A stretch of DNA of 64,000 nt from positions 1,798,001 through 1,862,000 of the forward strand of contig CAWFGX010000001.1 of assembly GCA_963815375.1 (NCBI GenBank), in the 5' to 3' direction. Below are positions 41,043 to 49,916 of the stretch, in pieces. Position numbers and translations under genes: made by a program. The notes beneath the pieces were generated by a model. It was not told the origin of the DNA. It was given only the letters and a program-made list of their open reading frames with translations, and ran no database searches. Within the stretch, counting starts at the first letter, position 1, and each line of letters opens with the position of its first letter. This stretch comes from JASHPR01 sp963815375. GTDB lineage: Bacteria > Actinomycetota > Actinomycetes > Streptosporangiales > Streptosporangiaceae.

Positions 41043-41723
41043 CCGGGCTACGGAGCTGTTGCCGCCAGGTGAGAGAGATTGCTGGACCGGTACGGCGACG
41101 CGCTGCCCGGCTGGCAGCCCAGGTTCGGCCGGAAGCTGGCACCCTGTCCCGCCGCAGTGAGCGGGCGCGGGCTGGGCAGTAGCGGGTGCGGGCACGGCAC
41201 CAGCGGCATGCGGCGGGTCGAGCCTCAGCGTTACTCGCACCAGCAGGACCGACGTGATAACAGCGGTCAGCACGATCACGATCGCCGGGATGAGCACGAG
41301 CGGATGCAGGCGTAATGCCGCGAACACGTTCCTGCCGTTGACACGGGCCCAGTCGGCCAGGCGCGCGCGAGCGAGGCCAGCGGCCGATAAGCCCGGCCCC
41401 GGCCCCATGCGCGCGCCGGCCCGCAGTCGCCGCACCGCCGCCTTCCGCTGCGACGGGGTCAGCCCGGGCAGCAGGTAGATGATCACGTCCTTGCCGCGGG
41501 GCTCGGCCCGAGCATGTAACCCGCCTGGCAGGTCTTCGTACCGGATCTTGATCACGCGTCCAGGACACCTCGCAAGATCTGCCTAAAGACTCCAGCCGCA
41601 GATCGTGATCTCGGGTGGCGGAACCGTCTGATCATCCCGGTCTGCGACAACCGGTAGTAATCTTCTGGTGACCACTGGCGACAGCGTAGACCCTGGCCGA
41701 TGGCAGGGGAATCCACGAACCGA

Positions 41724-42443
41724 TCACTGGGCGCGAAGAGCCCCTTGACCGGGTGCTAAAGGCAGATATTCAGCAGCCCGAGATTCAGGCAGACTGCCGT
41801 CCCCCGAACCGGACTGACTTGGCGAGGGCGACGGCGCCGCCGATGGCGAGGGTTGCGGGGCCGGCGTCGCCGCAGGCGTCTGGGCTGGCGTCCCGGGCTG
41901 GGCTGGGGCCGGGCCGTGCTGCGTCGTGACCGTCGTGGACGGGACGCCGCCGGAGGTGCGCGTGGTCGTGCCCGGCTGGCCTGCCGGGGTGCTGTTGCCA
42001 CGCCCGCCTCCCGGGCGCCGCAGACCTCCTGAGACCGCTGGCGACGGCCCTGGTATGACAGCAGGCGGGTTATGCAGCGACGGCCGGGGCCCGGTGGTCG
42101 CAGGCGGGCTAACCCTGACCGACAACGGCGTCCACAGCACTAAGAGGACGGTGGCGAGGATGATCACAATCGAGGGGGCCGCGGCCAGCGGACGCAGGTA
42201 CAGCGCGGCAACGGCGCCCCTGGCCCGGATGCGAACCCAGTCGGCCACCCTGGCGCGCGCGAGGCCTGCAGCAGGCAGCCGGGGGCCCTTCCCCAGACGG
42301 GCACTGCTGCGAACCCGCTGCAGCGCGGTCCGGCGCTGAGCCGCCGTCAGCCCAGGCAGCAGATAGATGACGGTATCCCGGCCACGCACCTCGGCCCGGG
42401 CATACAAGCCGCCTGGTAAATCGGCATACCGGATCTTGATCAC
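41724..42443 (-). CDS. Single-pass membrane protein with a Pro/Thr/Ser-rich tail (paralogue of the gene downstream)
   Basis: A 239-residue protein. Residues 1-60 share IKIRYADLPGGLYARAEVRG, TVIYLLPGLTAAQRRTALQRVR and LPAAGLARARVADWVR with the frameshifted gene at 40784-41555. One helix (AAPSIVIILATVLLVLWTPL) follows, then about 130 residues rich in Pro, Thr, Ser and Gly (APAQPGTPAQTPAATPAPQPSPS). GTG at 42443 is chosen because it aligns with the GTG of the paralogue. The conserved N-terminal module is unknown to me; the tail may span the cell wall. The two genes are a tandem duplication, with divergent tails. Confidence 0.75.
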   Translation of the reverse strand: MIKIRYADLPGGLYARAEVRGRDTVIYLLPGLTAAQRRTALQRVRSSARLGKGPRLPAAGLARARVADWVRIRARGAVAALYLRPLAAAPSIVIILATVLLVLWTPLSVRVSPPATTGPRPSLHNPPAVIPGPSPAVSGGLRRPGGGRGNSTPAGQPGTTTRTSGGVPSTTVTTQHGPAPAQPGTPAQTPAATPAPQPSPSAAPSPSPSQSGSGDGSLPESRAAEYLPLAPGQGALRAQ

Positions 42444-42691
42444 GTGCTGTGCCCATCGCCGCCGGAAGCTCACACTCCCGATGATCCGGGACCATCCCTG
42501 ATCATCGACTCACAGTGACGAAGGTAACACGGTAGATAGCCGCAATCCCATCAGTACATGAAATTGCATTGTGGACAATTGCGCCTCGCACCGGACTGCC
42601 TCGGGCCCGGGTGGCTGCACTCAGCGCTTGGAAGGATCCGAGCTAGGCTCGCTGCAGCGAAACCGTGCCGGAACGGCAGGCGGGAGGTGGC

Positions 42692-44473
42692 ATGCCGGAC
42701 GTCGGCGCGACGGGCAAGCCCGAAGATCCGGCTGCTAGCACCGGTACCAGCCTGGCGCTTGGCGACGGGAGTGCAGGGCACGCTGATGGCCCGGCCGCGA
42801 CGGGTCAGCACACGGCCATCCGGCGAACCCGTGCGGCCGGAGCCCCGCCCACCCTGCCCGCGCCGGGCGAGCGCGGCGGGCTGCGCACCGTCTGGGCCAT
42901 ACTCGTCGCGGTCGCTGGCGGTCTGGCGCTCGCCGCCGCCTTCCCGCCGACCGGGATCTGGCCGCTGGCAGCGGCTGGACCGGCGCTGCTTGTGGTCGCG
43001 CTCTGGGGCCGGAGCCTGCGCGGATCATTCGCTGTCGCACTGGGGTTCGGCCTGGCGTTCTTTGTACCGCTGCTGTCCTGGCTGATCAACACCGCTTGGT
43101 ATGCGTGGGCGGCGCTGGCCATCGCCGAGGCCGTGATCTTCGCGCTGTTCGCGATCGCCCAGCGCCTGATGCTTAGGCTGCCTGGCTGGCCGGTGGCGGT
43201 CGCTGCCTGGTGGGTTGCGGTGGAGGCGTTCCGGGACCGGTGGCCGTACGCCTTCCCGTGGGGCCGGCTGGCCATGAGCCAGGCGGAGGCACCGACGGTG
43301 CACTGGGTGGCGTACGGCGGCCCCCAGCTACTGACGTTCCTCGTCGCGCTCACCGGGACATCCCTCGCCTGGCTGCTTCTAGCCGCTGCCCGTACCCGGC
43401 AGGACCAGCAAGACCGGCAGGACCGGTGGCGGGCAGCAGGACGTCGGCTGGCGGTGCCAGCACTCGCCTTCGCCGCAGTCGCCGGGGCCTGCCTGGCTGG
43501 CGCAGCGCTGCCGGCAGGCCAGTCGGCTGGCGCCCCGACCGCGGAGATTGCCGCGGTGCAGGGGAACGTGCCGCGCTCCAGGTCTCTGGCCAAGCAGCTT
43601 CGCGAGACCACCGTGACACAGAACCACGCCGCGGCCACCGAGCAGTTCGCCGCGCAGGTCGCTTCGGGCTCGCGGCCAGCGCCGGACATGGTGATCTGGC
43701 CAGAGAACTCCACCGACAATGACCCGAGCCTGGACCCAGTGGTCTACGGCACGATCGCGGACGCGGTCAGCGCGATCAACAGGCCCGTGCTCGTCGGGGC
43801 AGTGCTGCAGAACCCGCTGCGCAACACGGGCCAGCTCTGGCTGCCCGGCCGCGGGCCGGTCGCGATCTACGTCAAGCGCCAGCTCGTGCCGTTCGGGGAG
43901 TACATCCCGTTCCGCGGCATCATCAGCTCGTTCAGCTCGCTGCCGTCGCTACAGCCGGTCGACTTCACCGCCGGGCACAGGGCGGTGGTGTTCACCGTCG
44001 GCAAGATCAGGCTCGGCGACGTTATCTGCTACGAGGTCGGCTTCGACAATCTGGTGTCGTCCGAGGTCGGCGCAGGCGCGAACCTGCTCACAGAGCAAAC
44101 CAACGACGCCGACTTCGAACTGGACGGTCAGCTCGGAGAGACACTGCAGCAGCTGGCTATGGCCCAGATCCGGGCCGTCGAGTTCGATCGCTCCATGGTG
44201 GTGGCCGGCACCACCGGGGTCAGCGCGATCATCCTGCCCGACGGGACCTTTGTGGCCCGCAGCCAGCCGTGGCAGCAGGCGGTGCTCGAGGCACGGGTGC
44301 CGCTGGTCACAAGCACCACTCTGGCCCAGCGGCTCGGGGAGTGGCCGGAGATCGCGTTCTGTGCCCTGGCCGTCGCAGCACTCGCCTGGGCGGTGACCCT
44401 GGAGGTCGCGAGGCGCCGGGCCGGGAAATCGCCCGGCGCCGACGGCGCCGCAGCGCCGACCGGCCAGATCTGA
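42692..44473 (+). CDS. lnt: Apolipoprotein N-acyltransferase
   Basis: A 593-residue integral membrane enzyme that N-acylates the cysteine of lipoproteins. A 65-residue hydrophilic N-terminus is followed by about six helices (WAILVAVAGGLALAAAFPP first), with EAFRDRWPYAFPWG, typical of the family. The periplasmic nitrilase-type domain then shows the catalytic Glu338 in VIWPENS, Lys395 in YVKRQLVPFGEYIPF and Cys446 in GDVICYEVGF. A last helix lies near 565. GGGAGGTGG before ATG 42692 fixes the start. It is followed 150 bp later by a lipoprotein gene, a likely substrate. Confidence 0.94.
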   Translation: MPDVGATGKPEDPAASTGTSLALGDGSAGHADGPAATGQHTAIRRTRAAGAPPTLPAPGERGGLRTVWAILVAVAGGLALAAAFPPTGIWPLAAAGPALLVVALWGRSLRGSFAVALGFGLAFFVPLLSWLINTAWYAWAALAIAEAVIFALFAIAQRLMLRLPGWPVAVAAWWVAVEAFRDRWPYAFPWGRLAMSQAEAPTVHWVAYGGPQLLTFLVALTGTSLAWLLLAAARTRQDQQDRQDRWRAAGRRLAVPALAFAAVAGACLAGAALPAGQSAGAPTAEIAAVQGNVPRSRSLAKQLRETTVTQNHAAATEQFAAQVASGSRPAPDMVIWPENSTDNDPSLDPVVYGTIADAVSAINRPVLVGAVLQNPLRNTGQLWLPGRGPVAIYVKRQLVPFGEYIPFRGIISSFSSLPSLQPVDFTAGHRAVVFTVGKIRLGDVICYEVGFDNLVSSEVGAGANLLTEQTNDADFELDGQLGETLQQLAMAQIRAVEFDRSMVVAGTTGVSAIILPDGTFVARSQPWQQAVLEARVPLVTSTTLAQRLGEWPEIAFCALAVAALAWAVTLEVARRRAGKSPGADGAAAPTGQI

Positions 44474-44590
44474 TCCGCCCGGCAGCACCGCCTGCGCCGC
44501 CGCCGCCTCCCGGCAATGCCTGATCCGCGCACCCGCCGGCCCTCGCCCCCGAGGTTTTCCGTGGCGTTCGTGCGACTTGCCAGGCGGGAA

Positions 44591-44596
44591 TACCCT
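44591..44596 (+). promoter_or_regulatory. TACCCT -10 candidate for the L,D-transpeptidase gene
   Basis: TACCCT lies 27 bp before GTG 44624, leaving a short leader that contains the GGGAGGT ribosome binding site (44611-44617). It is a weak call made from position and TANNNT pattern only. Confidence 0.3.
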
Positions 44597-44623
44597 GGGA
44601 CGGCAACCCCGGGAGGTCTCGAC

Positions 44624-45922
44624 GTGCGCGCACTTGCCCCTGCGCCCGCCCGCAGGCGCCACTGGCTGGTCATCGTCGCGGTGTGCAGCAGCCTCGCCCT
44701 GGTCACGACCGCCTGCTCTGGAGGCGGATCTGGGGGCGGCAAGAACGGGTCCGGCTCGTCCGGTCAGACTGGCAGCGGCGTGCAGGTGTCGATCACGCCG
44801 ACCAACGGCAGCCGTACCGCAGCGCCCGACCAGGGCATCACGGTCACAGCAACCGGGGGCAAGCTGACCAGCGTCAGCGCGACCGGCTCCGGCGACCAGG
44901 TCACGGGGACGATGAACACGACCGGCACCGTCTGGCACAGCACCTGGACGCTGGAGGTGTCGCAGAGCTACACCGTCACAGCGAAAGCGTCGGGCGCGAA
45001 CGGTTCTGTCACCAAGACCAGCAGCTTCACCACGCTCACCCCATCACAGACCTCTACCACGCAGATCTATGAGGGTGCTGGCGCGACCTACGGCGTGGGC
45101 ATGCCGATCATCCTGTACTTCAATACACCGGTCACCAACAAGGCGGCCGTGGAGCGGGCGCTGCAGATAACCACGTCCAAGCCGGTCGTCGGTGCGTGGT
45201 ACTGGGACGACCCGTGCAACATGGCGAAGGTGTGCGCGTACTTCCGGCCGCAGAGCTACTGGCCGGCGAACACCCAGGTGACCTTCACCGGCCACCTGAA
45301 CGGCGTGCAGGTCGCCCCGGGGGTCTACGGCGACCACACGCTGACGCAGAGCTTCACGATCGGCTCGTCGCTGATCGTGGTCGCGAGCGCCACCTCGCAC
45401 CAGATGCAGCTGTACCAGAACGGGTCGCTGATCGACACCTGGCCGATCAGCACTGGCCGGCCCGGCGACAACACTCCGAACGGCACCTACCTGACCATCG
45501 ACAAGGGCAACCCGGTGGACATGGTCGGGCCTGGCTACAACATCCAGGTGCCGTGGTCGGTCCGGTTCACCTGGTCCGGCGACTACCTGCACGACGCGTA
45601 CTGGTCCACCGGCGAGCAGGGCTTCACGAACGTCAGCCACGGCTGCGTCAACATGGCGCCAGCCGACGCCCAGGTCTACTACGGCATGGAGGTCCCCGGC
45701 GACCCGGTGACGGTCACCGGCAGCCCGAAGGCGGGTACCTGGGACAACGGCTGGACGATGTGGTTCCTGCCGTGGAGCCAGTGGCTGCAGGGCAGCGCGC
45801 TGCACGAGGCCGTCGAGGCCGGGGCAAACGGCAGCACGTTCGTCAGCGCATCGTCGGTCCCGGCGTCCCCGGCGGCGGCACCGATCGGCGCTCCGGACCC
45901 GAACAACAACACCTCGTCCTGA
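44624..45922 (+). CDS. L,D-transpeptidase lipoprotein
   Basis: A 432-residue lipoprotein. Residues 1-31 form a signal peptide with lipobox VTTAC (Cys31 lipidated). A Gly/Ser linker leads to Ig-like beta domains (about 48-230), then the YkuD catalytic domain (about 245-385) with PNGTYLTID and the SHGCVNM motif, catalytic Cys341. This is the architecture of mycobacterial LdtMt2, which makes 3-3 cross-links in peptidoglycan. GTG at 44624, preceded by GGGAGGT, is chosen over upstream ATGs because it starts directly before the signal peptide. A C-terminal extension (about 390-432) is Ala/Pro-rich. Confidence 0.93.
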   Translation: MRALAPAPARRRHWLVIVAVCSSLALVTTACSGGGSGGGKNGSGSSGQTGSGVQVSITPTNGSRTAAPDQGITVTATGGKLTSVSATGSGDQVTGTMNTTGTVWHSTWTLEVSQSYTVTAKASGANGSVTKTSSFTTLTPSQTSTTQIYEGAGATYGVGMPIILYFNTPVTNKAAVERALQITTSKPVVGAWYWDDPCNMAKVCAYFRPQSYWPANTQVTFTGHLNGVQVAPGVYGDHTLTQSFTIGSSLIVVASATSHQMQLYQNGSLIDTWPISTGRPGDNTPNGTYLTIDKGNPVDMVGPGYNIQVPWSVRFTWSGDYLHDAYWSTGEQGFTNVSHGCVNMAPADAQVYYGMEVPGDPVTVTGSPKAGTWDNGWTMWFLPWSQWLQGSALHEAVEAGANGSTFVSASSVPASPAAAPIGAPDPNNNTSS

Positions 45923-46150
45923 TCTGCCTGCGGCCGAGGGTCCGCGGCCCCGGCTGACCTGCCTGCGGGCCGATGGCCGGGCAGAAGCCTGGGCGGCCCG
46001 GCTGACCTGCGGGAGCCGGACCTGGGTGGGGGCCCGTCGGCCGCAGGGATGATGGCCCGTCATACTTGGGGCGATAAATGATTCAGGAAATCCTCAGGAG
46101 GGGGGAATGCGGGCGAGGGCACCGCCCCAGGTGCCGTACCGTACGAGGCC

Positions 46151-46807
46151 ATGGAGAGCTTCCTGACCCATGCGGGCTACGCCGCACTCCTGATCTTCGG
46201 CTTCCTTGAGGCGTGCTGCATACCCATCTCCTCAGAAATCACGTTCGGCTTCGCCGGCATCCTGGCCTTCGAGGGCCACCTCAACCTCGTCCTGGTGATC
46301 ATCATCGGGTCGGTGGGTGAGCTGGCAGGCTCGCTCGTCTCCTATGGAGTGGGGAGGGTAGGCGGCAGGCCCCTGGTCGACCGGGTCGGGAAGTACGTGC
46401 TGATCACCCGCAAGGACGTGGACCGCGCAGAGCGGTTCTTCGCCGGCCGGGGGGCGTGGGCCGTGGCCGTCGGCCGGATGCTCCCGGTTATCCGCGCGTT
46501 CGTCTCACTTGTCGCAGGCCTCGTCGGCGTGCCCGTCGCGCAGTTCAGCGTGCTCAGCCTCATCGGCACCGTGGTTTACGCCACGGCACTTTCGGTCATC
46601 GGCTACGAGCTCGGCAGCGCGTGGAGCAGCATCTCGCACTACATCTCGGTCGGCGGCTACGCGCTCGTGGGTCTCATTGTGCTGGCCATTGTCGCGTTCA
46701 TCGCCTACCGGCTGCGCGAGGTCCGCAAGGAGGCAGCCGACCAGGCGGCACAGGGGGAAGCCCCGGCCAGCCCGCCACGGGGCCCGAGGCACGCAACAAA
46801 GGACTAG
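46151..46807 (+). CDS. DedA family membrane protein
   Basis: A 218-residue protein of the DedA/SNARE-associated family, members of which flip or translocate phospholipids or undecaprenyl phosphate. Visible are the conserved N-terminal FGFLEACCIPISSEITFGFAG with acidic residues, LAGSLVSYGVGRVGG, and VAVGRMLPVIRAFVSLVAGLVGVP (the R-P-R motif of the re-entrant segment), and a final helix ALVGLIVLAIVAFIAY. The tail is hydrophilic. Some DedA proteins recycle undecaprenyl phosphate, which would support this window's lipid-linked glycan work; that is inference. The stretch 45923-46150 before it has no recognisable gene. Confidence 0.88.
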   Translation: MESFLTHAGYAALLIFGFLEACCIPISSEITFGFAGILAFEGHLNLVLVIIIGSVGELAGSLVSYGVGRVGGRPLVDRVGKYVLITRKDVDRAERFFAGRGAWAVAVGRMLPVIRAFVSLVAGLVGVPVAQFSVLSLIGTVVYATALSVIGYELGSAWSSISHYISVGGYALVGLIVLAIVAFIAYRLREVRKEAADQAAQGEAPASPPRGPRHATKD

Positions 46808-46846
46808 AGCACGGGCCAATTAGCCGGTGGATCTATCGTCGCCAGA

Positions 46847-48675
46847 TCACGCGGTCTCGGCCTGGAGGATCTCGACCACCGGGCGGCGAGCAGCAACGCG
46901 AGACGGAATAGCGGTGAGTCCCCCCACCACGACAAGGGTCCCGATCACGACGGCAAACAGCCAGGATGCCGGTGGAACGGTTGTCCCTCCACCGTGGCCC
47001 ACAAGAGCGACGAGTGCGAGTCCTCCGGCGATGCCCAAGATGGATCCGATAAGAGCAGGTAGCATCTGCGAAGCAGACAGACCAAAGCTCACCTGCTGAG
47101 GGGATGCGCCGAGGGCGCGTGCCAATGCATAAGTATGTCTAGAGTCCTGCATCGTTGCCCGCGCAATGAAGACTGCGTTCACGGCGGCCAAGGCGATCAG
47201 CATGATCGTGATGACCAACATCACCTGGTTTTCACGGTCGGTTTTTGGATTGCTGAGCGCCGATGTGACCCCAAGCCGTTGGGCATTTAGATGGGCATGG
47301 GTACTCAAAACGGCGACGATTCCGCTGACCGTGACAGCGATACTGAACACGGTGAGCACCATCCGGCGCGGTCGGCGGGCGGCTGTTCGCATTCCGAGCA
47401 ACAGCGGGACAGGCAGCCGCGCCGATGTCCTTATGATCCATCGCCGACGGCGGGGCGGACGGGCCGCATCGGCCAGGGCGCGCACCGTGCTCGTGCTAGC
47501 AGCGCGAATGGCTGGAACGAGCGTTGCCACGACCGCCACTGCCAAGGCCATAGCTACCACTATCCCGACGTTGGCAATGGTGAGGGACGGGGCACCGGCC
47601 GTACCGAGCAAACCGCCGCTGGGTTTGGTGAGCAAGGGAGCGACCAGCCAACCGACCCCCAAGCCGGCTGCTGCCGCGATCAGTGAGAGCAGCAGGTATT
47701 CGGCCAAGAGGACCGCAGCGACCAGGCCCGGCGTCCCTCCGACCGCCTTCAGGAGTCCCACCCGCCGGTTCTGTTCGGCCATCCGACCGCCGACGAGCAC
47801 GGCCAGGCTCGCTACCGCGAGTAGTCCAAGCAGCAAGCTGCCCACCGTCAAGATCAGCTGTTCTTTCTGGACCAGAATGCCGTCACCCAGGCTGATCTGC
47901 TGCCAAGACAGCAGGGACGGGCTGCTCATGGAGTCGCTGTTGTACCTGTTGGCTAGGGCATCAGCCCGAGTTGGATCAGACATCTTCAGATTTAGGTAGT
48001 ACGTGAGTGGTTCTTCGAATGTGGAGAGGCTCCGGGCATCAGCCTGAGAGGTCCAGATCAGGCCGGGGTTGGTGTTTTGCAGCTGCGCCGTATTCAGATC
48101 ACAGCCCTCCGAGCAGATAACGGGATAAGAAGTGAATGCCGCGGTGACGGCGATGCCCACGACTCGAAAGGAATGATCGTTCAAGGTGATCGAATCGCCC
48201 GCCTTGATGCCGAGTGCCTCGGCGAAGCTCTGTTCGACCACAACGCCGCCGTCACGTAGCCAGGTTCCCTCGGTTACCTTCGGCTGGTCGACGGCGACCT
48301 TTGCCGTGTCGCGCCCTTCAATCTCCGCGGCAGCCGTCAGTCCCTGTGCACGCAGCACAGCCCAGGTAACCGGATACGGTCCGCTGTGGCCGACCACGCC
48401 AGGGGCGTGTTCCAAAGCACTCAGGGCGGCCAATTGGCGTTGGGTGACGGGCCTGTCGCGTTTTGGGTCGCCGGGTAGATATTGGCGACAATGTCGGGCC
48501 CGCCCGTCGCCGCCCGCGTCTGCTGGTACGGCTGGCTCGTCGCCCCGTGCAGGACGAGTCCCAGTGTGAGCGTGGTCGTCGCGGCCAAGATCGCAATGAG
48601 CAACATCACGGCTTCGCCCGGGCGCTGACGGAGATCGCTCGCCGCCAGGCGGCAGACAAGGAGAACCCGACCCAT
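46847..48675 (-). pseudogene. FtsX-type ABC transporter permease, frameshifted
   Basis: Two minus-strand frames make one permease. The first (from 48675) has VCRLAASDLRQRPGEAVMLLIAILAATTTLTLGLVLHGA, the first helix of an FtsX/MacB-like permease. It runs to DIVANI near 48490, then drifts out of frame to a TGA. The second resumes as LPGDPKRDRPVTQRQLAALSALEHAPGV and continues for 520 residues with paired FtsX domains (GSLLLGLLAVASLAVLVGGRMAEQ; MLPALIGSILGIAGGLALVAL). One missing base near 48470-48490 explains it. The segment is less GC-rich than its surroundings. With the damaged ATPase upstream, the transporter must be non-functional. A sequencing error is possible for the permease but does not explain the ATPase. 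Confidence 0.85.
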
Positions 48676-48678
48676 GGC

Positions 48679-48828
48679 TCAGCCCTCCAGGCCGGCCAGA
48701 GCACCGAGATGACCCGATGCGCCGCCGGTCAGCCTGGTCTCGACCGCTCTCACGAGTCCTTCGTCTTTGCCGTACTCCTTGCGAAGTCCTCGGGCGCTGA
48801 GGATGGGTGTGCCACTGGCAGTGCTCAT
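48679..48828 (-). pseudogene. ABC transporter ATP-binding protein remnant with a large internal deletion
   Basis: This frame has only 49 codons. The first 30 residues (STASGTPILSARGLRKEYGK and on to LVRAVE) are the start of an ABC ATPase just before the Walker A loop. The last 19 (TRLTGGASGHLGALAGLEG) look like the extreme C-terminus of such a protein. The Walker A, Q-loop, signature and Walker B motifs, about 200 codons, are gone, yet the frame is kept. The start overlaps the padR stop (ATGA), and the end is 3 bp before the permease start, so the original operon was padR-ATPase-permease. Confidence 0.85.
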
Positions 48829-49352
48829 GAGGTTGCCTTTCGATCGATCCAGCTCTGCTCGCAGGCCTCGAGCCACCGCAGGTCCGCCTGCATACGGAGG
48901 ACGACGCCCTCGAGCAGGAGCGCGGCGTCCGACCGGTCCGGCTCAGCCATGGCGGCCCGCTGGGCGTCGCGCAGTCGGCGCAGCAGTTCCCGACGCTGGG
49001 CGTCCACGACGGAGATCGGGTCCGCCAGCCCGGCTGTGGCGGCCGCCACCAACTTCAAGTGAAACTCGGCCAGATCCGGTCTGGGCCAGCTCACCTCGGT
49101 GAGCCAGTCAGCCACTCGTTGCTGGCCAGCCGGAGAAAGCTCGTAGACCTTGCGGTCTGGACGGTCTGCCAAACCGGACGAGCGCTCGCAGGACACAAGA
49201 CCCGCCTTCTCCAACCGTCCCAACGTGACGTAGATCTGCCCGGCATTGATGGCGTCCCCCAGCGGACCCAAGGCTTGGCCCAGCCGCGCCCGCAGCTCGT
49301 AGCCGTACGAGGGCTCCTTGGCCAGCAACGCCAGCACGACTTCCTGCTGCAT
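48825..49352 (-). CDS. PadR family transcriptional regulator
   Basis: A 175-residue repressor. The N-terminal winged helix reads VVLALLAKEPSYGYELRARLG, with YVTLGRLEKAGLVSCERS as recognition and wing. The C-terminal helical part (about 95-170) mediates dimerisation. Members sense drugs or small molecules and repress their own transporter operon. An 11-bp inverted repeat (49360-49389) starts 8 bp upstream, overlapping the ribosome binding site TAGGAG. The transporter genes downstream are decayed, so this looks like an orphaned regulator that may still autoregulate. Confidence 0.9.
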   Translation of the reverse strand: MQQEVVLALLAKEPSYGYELRARLGQALGPLGDAINAGQIYVTLGRLEKAGLVSCERSSGLADRPDRKVYELSPAGQQRVADWLTEVSWPRPDLAEFHLKLVAAATAGLADPISVVDAQRRELLRRLRDAQRAAMAEPDRSDAALLLEGVVLRMQADLRWLEACEQSWIDRKATS

Positions 49353-49359
49353 GGATCTC

Positions 49360-49389
49360 CTAACGGTTAGCTATATATCTAACCGTTAG
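49360..49389. promoter_or_regulatory. Palindromic operator candidate upstream of padR
   Basis: Perfect 11-bp arms CTAACGGTTAG (49360-49370) and CTAACCGTTAG (49379-49389) flank an 8-nt CTATATAT spacer. Read on the minus strand the spacer is ATATATAG, a possible -10 region, 20-30 nt before the padR ATG. The position and symmetry fit an autoregulatory repressor site. Confidence 0.75.
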
Positions 49390-49469
49390 CCTTGGAGCTG
49401 TCAAGCGACAGGATTACGCACCGGCTGAGTCGTTGGGATCGGCAGAGTTGCTCCACAAGGCCACTTGCC

Positions 49470-49784
49470 GACGAGGCCGCCAGCAGCGAGGGCTTCTCGC
49501 ACGTGATCCTGGACGGAAAGATCATCCCCTGTGACCGGTGCAAAGAGCCCGCCATCAGCGTCAAGGGCGAGGTCATCGACCTGTGGTACCGGGAACTGGA
49601 CATCAACACCCGCAGCCGCAACGCCCTCCAGCGGTCCCTGCGCTGGCTCGGCGAACGCGGGTTCGCCCTGCTCAACCAGCGCTGGCGCACCCTCCAGCAC
49701 ATCACCGCCAGCCCCAGCAAAATCGCAGACATCGCCCGCGCCGCACTCGTCCTCACTCATTTCGAGCACGGTTACATCTCATGA
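49470..49784 (+). pseudogene. IS5-like (DDE, DUF4096/HARBI1-type) transposase remnant
   Basis: The frame reads EGFSHVILDGKIIPCDRCKE and KGEVIDLWY, the first part of a DDE transposase catalytic domain. It then jumps to RELDINTRSRNALQRSLRWL, GERGFALLNQRWRTLQHITA and IARAALVLTHFEHGYIS, the C-terminus. The middle part with the second catalytic Asp is missing, so it is internally deleted. The frame is open further upstream (from 49392), but that part does not look like transposase. No terminal inverted repeats or target duplication are evident. It lies directly behind the padR operator, at the edge of the decayed ABC module. Confidence 0.75.
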
Positions 49785-49916
49785 ATTTCTCTGAGATCAC
49801 TTCACTGGGCCGTGGTGATAATTCACGGGCACCTCCGGCTGCATCAGGCTTCCCTTCATCCGCGCCTGAGGATTGCCCGTGCTCGCTAGAGCGGGCCGCG
49901 GTTCGGCTGAGCAGCC

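Larger units (their letters stand above)
40784..41555 (-). pseudogene. Single-pass membrane protein with two pentapeptide-repeat arrays, frameshifted in the repeat
   Basis: The N-terminal 60 residues (IKIRYEDLPGGLHARAE, VIIYLLPGLTPSQRKAAVRRLRAG) and a single helix (LVLIPAIVIVLTAVITSVLLV) match the neighbour at 41724-42443. A Pro/Ala linker and two repeat arrays follow, (RSGSG)5 then GGNSQ units. After two GGNSQ units one extra base (A near 40934 on the plus strand) shifts the frame. Without it GGNSQ would continue to the end and stop at TAA 40784 with GGNDQGGGNG. With it the frame gives SGRQQ repeats and runs into the EamA gene. The length with one base removed is 256 residues. GTG start. Cytoplasmic N-domain and external glycine-rich tail is the expected topology. 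Function unknown. Confidence 0.75.
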
